From JASFQI01 sp050115555 (GTDB lineage: Bacteria > Desulfobacterota > DSM-4660 > Desulfatiglandales > HGW-15), in contig JASFQI010000144.1 of assembly GCA_050115555.1 (NCBI GenBank), forward strand, positions 1-11,303: a stretch of DNA of 11,303 nt, in the 5' to 3' direction. The notes below the pieces were generated by a model. It did no database searches and was not told the DNA's origin. It saw only the letters and a list, made by a program, of their open reading frames with translations. Position numbers and translations under genes: made by a program. How positions within the stretch are numbered: the first letter of the stretch is position 1; each line of letters begins with the position of its first letter. Below, piece by piece: positions 1 through 6,453 of this stretch.

Positions 1-816
1 GGACAGGGTCTTTTCCACACCCTCCGCCCTGGCCTCTTTCGGAGTCAAACCGCGCATCCTGTAGACCGACGGGCTGACATAGGTGTACTGCATGGTCGAC
101 GGGTCCACGGTCCAGATGATATCGTTTGCGTTTTCCGCCAGCAGACGAAACGCCTTCTCGCTCTTCCGAAGGGCCCTCTCCGCCCTGCTCCGCTCCTCGA
201 TCTCCCGGGTGAGCTTCCCCTGCTCCGCGTGAAGGTCCTCTTTGGATGCCCTTTCCATTTCTGCCAGGCCGTGCATGCCTCGCACCATGACCGCCGCGGA
301 GATCGCGGTGACCGCATTCATCAGGAGGTACGTCCCCCAGGCCACCACCGCCCTGAGCGGAGTCGGGAAAAAGGGCATGTCCTGAGCCCACCGTCCCGTG
401 GCTGCGAGCCACCCGAAGAGCAGCAGGGTCAGCGCATTGACGATCAGGGCCCCCACGGCGGCTCTCCATCCCAGGAGCAGGCCTGCCATTACGGCAAAGG
501 CAAACAAACAGACCGGCCCCCCGCTGAACAAGCCGAAGTAGAGAATGACGTAGGCACCAATGGCAAACGCCAGGAGGAGGGTGCACACGGCGCGGATCTC
601 GTACTTCCATCCCCGAAAGATCAGGACCATCAGCGCCGAGGCATAGACCGCTGTATTCAGGGCCACGATCATCCACACCTTGCCCTGAACCGCCATCAGG
701 GTCATGGGAACGAAGAGGAACAGGGCAAACACCAGGCCGACACTCAGGATCGCCAGAAGAATTCTTTCGCGCCAGTAGCTCAGGCCTTGTCTTTCAGGTT
801 CTTTCTGCAACGTCAT
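1..816 (-). CDS. Membrane PAS sensor (probable histidine kinase), C-terminus beyond left edge
   Basis: The frame is open from ATG at 816 to the window edge (272 codons, no stop), so this is the N-terminal part of a longer protein. Residues about 19-180 form roughly six hydrophobic membrane segments. A charged coiled-coil linker (about 185-220) follows, then the start of a PAS domain (FRLLAENANDIIWTVD, then YVSPSVYRMRGLTPKEA). This is the usual layout of a membrane-bound sensor histidine kinase, but the kinase core is not in the window, so a diguanylate cyclase or other output is possible. The start is fixed by an in-frame TAA 11 codons upstream with no start codon between; the ribosome site (AAGG) is modest. 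It follows the broken hybrid kinase after 149 bp on the same strand. The membrane part resembles that kinase's (AGLLLGWRAAV here, VGLLFGFRSAV there), suggesting paralogy. The signal sensed is unknown. Confidence 0.85.
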   Translation of the reverse strand, partial: MTLQKEPERQGLSYWRERILLAILSVGLVFALFLFVPMTLMAVQGKVWMIVALNTAVYASALMVLIFRGWKYEIRAVCTLLLAFAIGAYVILYFGLFSGGPVCLFAFAVMAGLLLGWRAAVGALIVNALTLLLFGWLAATGRWAQDMPFFPTPLRAVVAWGTYLLMNAVTAISAAVMVRGMHGLAEMERASKEDLHAEQGKLTREIEERSRAERALRKSEKAFRLLAENANDIIWTVDPSTMQYTYVSPSVYRMRGLTPKEARAEGVEKTLS

Positions 817-2150
817 AGCCTTGTGGGTGAAATCAAATCGTAAACATTACTCTGGGAGTGGGTGAATGAGATCCTTCCGGGAAAGAAGCACGCTCCCGAT
901 TCCCGATACGCGCGCGTGTATCCTTGTTCATGGCATTCACAAGGCGGGTTTTCGTGGTGAACGGGCTACGTCCCTCGCCCGATTCTCTTCCCGTCCAGGA
1001 CTTCGTGGACCGCCATTGCCAGGTCCTTTGTGCTGACGGGTTTCATGAGAAATTGGGTGATGCCGTAATATCCGGCCGTCTCCTCGGTCACGGTCTCACT
1101 GTATCCAGTGCACAGGAGTACCGGAATGGTTCGATGAATCTTACGAATCTCGGCTATGAGCTGAACCCCTGTCATCTCGGGCATGGTCTGGTCCGTGACC
1201 AGCAGGTCGAAACCCGTTGGATCCTCCTTAAAGACCTCGAGCGCCTTCAGGCTGCTGGCGTGCGCTTTCACGCGATACCCCAGATACTCCAGGCTGTCCC
1301 TGACCACATCGAGGAAGAAACGTTCGTCATCGACAACGAGGATGTTCTCCTGGCGGCCGACCGGCAGGGAATCCGCCTGGGACTCCTTTTGAACGGCCTT
1401 GCTTCGAGCTACCGGCAAGTAGATGTCGAACCGGGTTCCCTCGCCTACGTTGCTCTCCACTTCGATGAGGCCCTTGTGCCCCTTCACAATCCCCAGAGTG
1501 ACCGAAAGACCCAGGCCGCTTCCCTCGCTCCCGCGCTTCGTGGTGAAGTAGGGATCAAAAATCCTCCCGGACACCTGCGTTTCGATGCCGCAACCGGTGT
1601 CGGAAATTCCAAGCTGGAGATACTCACCCGGCGGCACCCTCATGGACATCCGTTCCCTTGGAGCCGTAAGGGAGACATTCCGAAGGGATAACGCCAGGAC
1701 GCCCCCATCATCGCGCATGGCGTGATACGCATTCGTACACAGGTTCATGATGACCTGGTGGATCTGCGTTGCATCCCCGCATATCGTATCGATGTCGGCA
1801 TCGAGACGCTGTTCGACCTGAATGGTCTTCGGAAGGATGGATTGCATGAGCTTGACGGACTCCTTGACGAGCGGGGTCACCGCGATGGTGGTTACAGCGA
1901 CCTCATCGGGCCTGCTGAATCGAAGGATCTGCTGAACCAGGTTCTTGGCCCGCCTGCCGGCATAGAGCACCCTATGGAGATAGTCCCGCCTCTTGACCTC
2001 AGCATCGGGGGATTCTTCCATGAGGGCCAGCTCGGTATAGCCGATGATACCTCCCAGGATATTGTTGAAGTCGTGGGCAATACCCCCGGCAAGGGTCCCG
2101 ATCGCCTCGATCCGCTGGGACTGTAACAGCTGTTTTTCCAGGGCCGCCTT

Positions 2151-2153
2151 TTA
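2151..2153 (-). other. In-frame ochre stop splitting sensor and kinase halves
   Basis: The minus strand reads GTG GAG TAA AAG GCG GCC CTG GAA. Both sides are the same frame and the flanking peptides join into a normal PAS-to-HisKA linker (DLTKEKHLVE, then KAALEKQLLQSQRIEAIG). A single base change from GAA or CAA would explain the stop. Confidence 0.85.
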
Positions 2154-2749
2154 CTCCACAAGGTGCTTCTCTTTGGTAAGGTCCCGAACAAACACGCCCA
2201 AGGCCACGGGCTTGCTTTCTTCATCCGTGATCCGCCAACCCTTGATGGAGATAGGCAACGGGACGCCGTCCTTTCGAATGAGCGCGACTTCGGACAGCTC
2301 TTTCTGCGAAATGTCTTTTTGAATCGACTGGATGGCCTGCCCGGCCGCCCGATGGTACATCTCCGGCACAAACTCCGTGAAGTGCCGATGCACGATCTCC
2401 GATGCCGTGTAACCGCTCATGACCGTGAGTGTCTTGTTGACGTCCAGGATGCGGCCTTCAAAATCCAGGAGGACCACACCCTCCGGATTGGAGTTGTAAA
2501 ACGTTCGAAAGCGAAACTCACTCTCACTCAAAGCCCTATCGCCCTCTTTTTTCGCCGTGATGTCACGCACAATGGCCTGAAGGTGCGGGTCCCCACCGAG
2601 CTCCAATCGGTTCAGGCTTACCTCCGCAAAAAACAGGGTGCCGTCCAGCCTGCGGTGGACCCACTCGAACCGCTCGGGAATTTCCCCCTTGATGACGGCC
2701 TCTTCCATTTCCATGGCATGCTGCAGCGATCCCTTTCCGTCCGCTTGCT

Positions 2750-2758
2750 GGGGGGGGG
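2750..2758 (-). repeat. C9 homopolymer at the site of the frameshift
   Basis: Nine G on the plus strand are nine C in the sense of the kinase gene, coding three prolines at residues 285-287. With nine C the reading leaves the PAS frame and gives SKRTERDRCSMPWKW. With ten (or seven) C the frame continues as QQADGKGSLQHAMEMEEAV and then FEWVHRRLDGT, the usual end of this PAS type. The tract could be a phase-variable slippage site or an indel error. Confidence 0.8.
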
Positions 2759-3360
2759 CAGGTCTTCCACGGCCTGCCCCAGGATGTCCTCGCTGGTGCC
2801 ACCGAAGAGCCGCAACGTGGCCTCGTTACAATTTACGATTTTTCTGTCCTTGAGGATAAAAATGGCATCATCGGCCGAGTCGAAAAGCGTCCGGTACCTG
2901 AGCTCGCTGGCCCTCAATGCCTCCTCCGCCTGTTCGTGCTCCTGAATCTCCTGCCTGAGCCGCTGGTTTGCGGTCTCCAGGTCTTCCTTGTGCTTCTCTG
3001 CCAGATCCAGGGACTCTTCGATACGCCGTTTCAAAAGCTCAGGAGCGATGACGGCCAGGCTCGCAATCATGACGAACACGCAGAGCGCGATCCCCCAGGA
3101 GACGGGTTTCACGGAGGTCATCATGTGTTCCGGGTAGATCGTGATGAAACCCGTGGTCATACCGGCGGCCACAAAGGCGACGGTCCCGAAGCTCGAAAAA
3201 ATCGTCAGAACGGCACTGCGGAAGCCAAAGAGCAGGCCGACCAGGAAGCACAGGCCGATCATGAGCGGAAGGCCCACACCGCTCATCCCCAGCCGGACCA
3301 GGATGGAAACGGCGAGCAGGTACAGGACGAAAATCAGAATGAGGGATTTGAATTGAGTGG

Positions 3361-3430
3361 AGAAATGTTTTGAAGGAATGGTTAAAATTATAAACACAGC
3401 ATATAGAACTAAATAAATAATAGAAAATTG
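3361..3430. other. AT-rich island (15 G/C in 70 bp) inside the hybrid kinase gene
   Basis: By direct count only 15 of 70 bases are G or C, while the surroundings are well over half GC. In the minus-strand frame it codes kinase residues about 61-83 (second membrane helix), using almost only A/T-ending codons (ATT, TTA, CTA, ATA, TCA, AAA). The other membrane helices of the same protein use GC-rich codons. It also contains a chance-compatible TATAAT on the minus strand (3392-3387) without a good -35. Confidence 0.8.
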
Positions 3431-3610
3431 CCATCTTCCCTGCACGTAGGTATGAATCGCACCTAAAACCACGGCCGGCAGACCGGCCAGCCACATGATA
3501 AGAAGGATCCTGGAAAGCAGGGCCCTTCGAACTTCAAGCACCTCCTTCCGTTCTTCACGTCTATCAGGTCTACCAGAAAAAAAGCGTCTGAGCTTTGATG
3601 TGCGTCCCAT

Positions 3611-3931
3611 TCACACGTCTCTGTGTACAGATTCTAACGCGCGAGCCTCACCGCGGTTCTGCTGAATCGGGATGGAGCTGCAAAATCGAGGCACTATCGA
3701 TCATCCTGTTTTCTCAACGGCACGACAGCCATGAATCTTGAGCGCGTTTTTCCCTGCTTTCCATTCATTTGAAACCATTGAGCAAACAATCTGCAACTGC
3801 TAAAATTGTTTTAATTGTCTTATCAAGGAGTTCGAGGTGCAAACGGCCCTCTGCAGCTTGTACTGCAGAGGGCCGCCCTAGGATTGAACCTGCTCGAACG
3901 CAGGCCTTCACAAAGACAACTGCTTCGTGAG
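3611..3931. other. 321-bp intergenic region between MCP and hybrid kinase
   Basis: It separates the MCP stop from the kinase start on the minus strand. It holds the hairpin at 3844-3875 and, further on, AT-rich sequence (about 3800-3830). A minus-strand segment around 3700-3675 ends in TTTTGCA and was examined as a sigma-54 site, but the -24 half does not match. No convincing ORF was seen. A promoter for the kinase would be expected here but none stands out. Confidence 0.6.
3844..3875 (-). terminator. Hairpin terminator after the MCP gene
   Basis: There is a perfect 13-bp inverted repeat (CGGCCCTCTGCAG and CTGCAGAGGGCCG) with a 6-nt loop, starting 56 bp past the MCP stop. On the minus strand it is followed by only TTTG, so the T-tract is short. 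The plus-strand side has no T-run. It is best read as the intrinsic or stabilising 3' end of the MCP transcript. Confidence 0.65.
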
Positions 3932-5839
3932 TCAGAAATCTTGAAACGCATCCTCCTCCAAGGGGATTGCCTGCTCCGGCGACACTTCCTTGGCCCGACG
4001 AGAGGCCGCAGAAGGCCGGCTTTCTTTCCTTTCCCTCGGACTCGGCAAACCCTGTTCGGGAGGAGAGTTCGTTTTATGACTTGTTGGTATGGCGGAAGCG
4101 CGTCCCCGGGAATGCCCTGTAACGCCTTTTCCGTCCACAAGGACGACCAGTTCCTCCACCAGGCCTCGCATCCGGCTCGCCTGGGCGTTCATCTCCTCGG
4201 AGCTCGATGCGGACTCCTCGGCGTTGGCCGCGTTCTGCTGCACAACTTTGTCCATTTCGTCCACGGCCGTGCTGACCTGCTCGATACCCTGGGCCTGCTC
4301 ACTGGAGGCGGCGGCAATCTCATCCGTGAGCTCGCCCACCTTCTGGTTATGTTCCATGGTCTCTTTAAAGGCCTCGTTGGTCCTCTTTACCCGTTCCGAG
4401 CCGGTACCGATCTCGTCGATCGTCTTCTTGATCAGCCCCTGGGTGTTTTTGGCGGCCTCGGCCGACCGGATGGCCAAGTTGCGCACCTCGTCGGCCACCA
4501 CGGCGAATCCCGCCCCGGCTTCCCCGGCCCGGGCCGCCTCCACTGCAGCGTTGAGGGCCAGCAGGTTGGTCTGGAACGCAATTTCATCGATCTCTTTGAT
4601 AATCTTACCGATTTCCTCGCCACTGACCTGGATGCGTTCCATGGCCTCCAGGGTCTCCTGCATGGATTGATTGGCCTTCTGAATGGACTCGAACGCATTG
4701 TTACGCATGACCTTGGCTTGGTTTGCATTCTCTGCGTTCTGCCGGGTCATGGAAGACATCTCTTCCAGGGAGGAGGATGTCTCCTCGATGCTCGCGGCCT
4801 GCTCAGAGGTCCCCTCGGCCAGTGTCTGGCTGGACGAGGAGATCTGATCCGAAGCGTTCGCCACTTGGTCCGCACCCTCGAAAAGGCCGGCTACGATCCG
4901 ATTGATCGGGCCCACCACAGATCGAATCAGTATCAGGAGCACGGCCACAGCCGCCAAAATCACGCCTCCGGCCACGCCCAGGTTCCACCAGGCCTGATCC
5001 TTGACCGGCGCGAAGAGCTCATCCGTGGACGCACCGACTCCAACGGTCCAGTCCAGCCCTTCCAGCTTGCGGAACGCCACAATCTTTTCGACGCCTTTGT
5101 ACGTGTAGGTGATCTGCCCACTCCCCAGGTTCATCATTTCCCGACCAAAATCGAACTCCTTCATGTTGAGTTCCAGGATCATCTTCTTATCCGGGTGTGC
5201 GATCACGTTGCCGTCCCGATCGTAAATGTATGCGTAGCCGGTTTCGCCCACCTGGATGGGATCCACGAACCGGGCACTGAACGTGTTGACGTCCACCACT
5301 CCGAACAGCACCCCGATCACCTGGTCCTTCTCCAGAACGGGTGCGGAGATGACGAACACGGGACTGCCGGTGTCCCTGCTCTTCATCACACCGGAGAGAA
5401 AGATCTCCCCGGTGAGGGAGGCTTGAAAGTACCCCCGATTGCCGACCTTCACTTTGTCCAGAACGGCCGGATCGCCCGCTGCGACCAGGATTCCGTCAGG
5501 ATTGGCCACACAGATGTTCTCGTAGTAGCCGTACTGTTCCATGAGCTCTCCCAGGGTCTGGTTAGCGGACTTTCGCGCCGACTTGCCCGCAGAGGAATCC
5601 TTGACCGCGGTCTTGTACACCTTGGCCACTGCCCAGGTACGAACGTCGAGCACACGATCGCGCTTCCACGTGGCCAGGGCGCTCTGTGTCGAGTCGGCCA
5701 GCTGGGTGACCTGACCCACAATGGCTCGCTCCAGATCGGTTTTCGAATTGTAGTAGGAAGCTCCGGTCAGCGCACCCATGCCAAGGACGATGAGCCCCAG
5801 CACAGGGATGAGGAGCCGGTTTCGCAAATTCCACTTCAT
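3932..5839 (-). CDS. Methyl-accepting chemotaxis protein with a Cache-type sensor
   Basis: This 635-residue transmembrane chemoreceptor would signal to CheA/CheW. TM1 is at about 7-28. A periplasmic sensor region of about 250 residues follows, with Cache features (YENICVANPDGILVAAGD, GNRGYFQASL, VGETGYAYIYDRDGNVIAHP, LDWTVGVG). TM2 is at about 288-309. The cytoplasmic hairpin tip is canonical (EIDEIAFQTNLLALNAAVEA, 416-435, then GAGFAVVADEVR). A full HAMP domain is not evident between TM2 and the first signalling helix; only a short GPINRI stub remains. A low-complexity basic linker ends in EEDAFQDF, which could act as a tether for adaptation enzymes (inference). The start has a strong GGGAGG site 10 nt upstream. 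The ligand cannot be read from sequence. A sigma-54 promoter at 6245-6261 points toward it and a hairpin follows it. A 699-codon antisense open frame over this gene is a codon-bias shadow. Confidence 0.96.
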   Translation of the reverse strand: MKWNLRNRLLIPVLGLIVLGMGALTGASYYNSKTDLERAIVGQVTQLADSTQSALATWKRDRVLDVRTWAVAKVYKTAVKDSSAGKSARKSANQTLGELMEQYGYYENICVANPDGILVAAGDPAVLDKVKVGNRGYFQASLTGEIFLSGVMKSRDTGSPVFVISAPVLEKDQVIGVLFGVVDVNTFSARFVDPIQVGETGYAYIYDRDGNVIAHPDKKMILELNMKEFDFGREMMNLGSGQITYTYKGVEKIVAFRKLEGLDWTVGVGASTDELFAPVKDQAWWNLGVAGGVILAAVAVLLILIRSVVGPINRIVAGLFEGADQVANASDQISSSSQTLAEGTSEQAASIEETSSSLEEMSSMTRQNAENANQAKVMRNNAFESIQKANQSMQETLEAMERIQVSGEEIGKIIKEIDEIAFQTNLLALNAAVEAARAGEAGAGFAVVADEVRNLAIRSAEAAKNTQGLIKKTIDEIGTGSERVKRTNEAFKETMEHNQKVGELTDEIAAASSEQAQGIEQVSTAVDEMDKVVQQNAANAEESASSSEEMNAQASRMRGLVEELVVLVDGKGVTGHSRGRASAIPTSHKTNSPPEQGLPSPRERKESRPSAASRRAKEVSPEQAIPLEEDAFQDF

Positions 5840-6027
5840 GATTTCGTTACCTCCCTTTCTGGCTTCTGTTCCAGGATGAGAAACCCGACTTCCAAGTATC
5901 CATTTCCGCCTTGATCAGGCCGGACATCGAAACACATCTCAAGGGTTTGAACAATCTCCCAGGGAATCCCCCAGAGGACAAAAACACACTGCTCAGCGCC
6001 TTTACCCCGCGGAGAGATTCCGTGCAT
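5836..6027 (-). CDS. Possible 63-aa leader protein overlapping the MCP start
   Basis: The ORF runs from ATG 6027 and ends with TGA sharing an ATGA overlap with the MCP start codon, a layout typical of translational coupling. The peptide (EQCVFVLWGIPWEIVQTLEM, then DVRPDQGGNGYLEVGFLILE) looks protein-like, but I recognise no family. Codon third positions are mixed rather than strongly G/C, unlike the neighbours, and the ribosome site (AGGGA) abuts the ATG with no spacer. An in-frame TGA lies six codons upstream, so it cannot be longer. It lies within the presumed leader of the sigma-54 transcript. It could be a small regulatory or accessory protein, the tail of a lost gene, or chance. Confidence 0.3.
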   Translation of the reverse strand: MHGISPRGKGAEQCVFVLWGIPWEIVQTLEMCFDVRPDQGGNGYLEVGFLILEQKPEREVTKS

Positions 6028-6244
6028 TCCCTGTTTCTTCCATCACCCGGGAGGTGCCTCCCAGAATCTTCGGTAAGAATATCCTTCCGTTTTTCATCTT
6101 GGTATGGCCATGAAGCTACACCAGCGTGAGGCTCAAGAGTGCAGAGCCAATAAAACCATTTCCGCGCTTCGCGACCTTTCGGTCAAATTGCACCAGGCAC
6201 CGCCACAAGTCCAATTCTCAGGAGCACTCTGCAGCAGGCGAAAG

Positions 6245-6261
6245 AGCAATCTCCGTGCCAG
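6245..6261 (-). promoter_or_regulatory. Consensus sigma-54 (-24/-12) promoter for the MCP transcript
   Basis: The minus strand reads CTGGCACGGAGATTGCT. It matches the published sigma-54 consensus YTGGCACGrNNNTTGCW at every defined base, with the GG and GC dinucleotides correctly spaced 10 bp apart. Transcription would start near 6234 and run toward the 63-aa ORF and the MCP (about 395 nt leader to the MCP start). A sigma-54-dependent activator is encoded immediately upstream, which makes it the obvious candidate regulator. Confidence 0.82.
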
Positions 6262-6290
6262 CGGAGCCACATAGGAGCCCCCGACCTGTG

Positions 6291-6330
6291 TCATCAAAAA
6301 ATCGTCAAAAAGAACAATGGATTTTGATCA
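6291..6330 (-). promoter_or_regulatory. Candidate upstream activator sites for the sigma-54 promoter
   Basis: Three related motifs lie 30-70 bp upstream of the -24 element. These are TCATCAAAAA (6291-6300), TCGTCAAAAA (6302-6311, an 11-bp period on the same face) and the inverted TTTTGATCA (6322-6330). ATCAAAA and TTTTGAT form a 7-bp dyad 22 bp apart. Repeated or dyad sites at this place suit binding of the Fis-type HTH of an enhancer-binding protein. A-tracts can repeat by chance, and the distance to the promoter is on the short side. Confidence 0.35.
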
Positions 6331-6372
6331 GAACCAGGCGTGGGCGGAAGAGTACGAAAGGGAAGGGCATGC

Positions 6373-6416
6373 AAAAAAATCCCGAATTCCGGGACGAGAC
6401 TTCCTGAAATTCGGGA
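6373..6416 (-). terminator. Intrinsic terminator of the response-regulator gene
   Basis: On the minus strand, TCCCGAATT pairs perfectly with AATTCGGGA (9 bp, 19-nt loop) and is followed at once by seven T. An alternative smaller stem, TCCCG/CGGGA with a GAATT loop, uses the same T7. It lies 37 bp past the regulator stop. A weaker CCGG-AGAGG-CCGG hairpin followed by TTTCTTTT sits even closer to the stop (6449-6428), so the end may be a tandem terminator. Confidence 0.8.
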
Positions 6417-6453
6417 CAGGAGGATTTTAAAAGAAACCGGCCTCTCCGGATTC

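Larger units (their letters stand above)
966..3610 (-). pseudogene. Hybrid sensor histidine kinase (6TM-PAS-PAS-HisKA-HATPase-REC), broken by a frameshift and a nonsense codon
   Basis: Pieced together, this encodes about 880 residues. In order they are about six membrane helices (32-190), a coiled coil (191-235), PAS-A (from about 237, RYRTLFDSADDAIFIL), PAS-B (FRTFYNSNPEGVVLLDFEGR), and HisKA with the H-box AHDFNNIL (His codon 2075-2073). HATPase_c follows, with N-box NLCTNAYHAM, DTGCGIE and GSGLGLS, and then a C-terminal receiver whose acceptor Asp (LLVTDQTMPEMTG) is coded at 1193-1191. An active protein would autophosphorylate on His and pass phosphate to the receiver. Two lesions prevent this. 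The frame changes at a C9 run (2758-2750), inside PAS-A. An in-frame TAA (2153-2151) then stops translation after HLVE, just before the H-box helix. After the TAA no ATG, GTG or TTG occurs before the His codon; the next ATG (2021) would give only ATPase plus receiver. The ATG at 3610 directly follows an in-frame TGA. Assembly error is the main alternative to true decay. Confidence 0.85.
5840..6453. other. 614-bp regulatory intergenic region between response regulator and MCP
   Basis: Read in minus-strand direction it contains the response-regulator terminator (6373-6416), repeated TCATCAAAA-like motifs (6291-6330), a consensus sigma-54 promoter (6245-6261) and the possible 63-aa ORF (5836-6027). 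The leader also has a small perfect inverted repeat GGGAGG-TG-CCTCCC (6049-6062) with no T-run, of unknown meaning. The plus-strand ORF at 6126-6407 has an atypical basic composition and no ribosome site, and is not considered a gene. Confidence 0.7.

Noticed and set aside
813..965. The frame after the hybrid-kinase TAG stays open for about 50 codons and ends in an ATGA overlap with the next kinase start, hinting at readthrough.
   Set aside because: The translated stretch is not protein-like, the receiver domain is already complete, and 50 stop-free codons are not rare in GC-rich DNA.
924..1691. Plus-strand open frame of 255 codons over the kinase/receiver part.
   Set aside because: The minus strand encodes unmistakable HATPase and receiver motifs here, so this is an antisense shadow.
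3675..3700. Possible second sigma-54 promoter (minus strand, ending TTTTGCA) before the hybrid kinase.
   Set aside because: The -12 half fits but the -24 half lacks the GG dinucleotide and most of TGGCACG.
3815..5914. A 699-codon open frame antisense to the chemoreceptor gene.
   Set aside because: It is fully explained by GC-biased codon use of the MCP; the product is His/Leu/Gly-rich with no domain, and no ribosome site supports it.
6126..6407. Plus-strand 93-codon ORF in the regulatory gap.
   Set aside because: Its product is basic and low in hydrophobic residues, it overlaps the terminator and sigma-54 promoter, and lacks a ribosome site.
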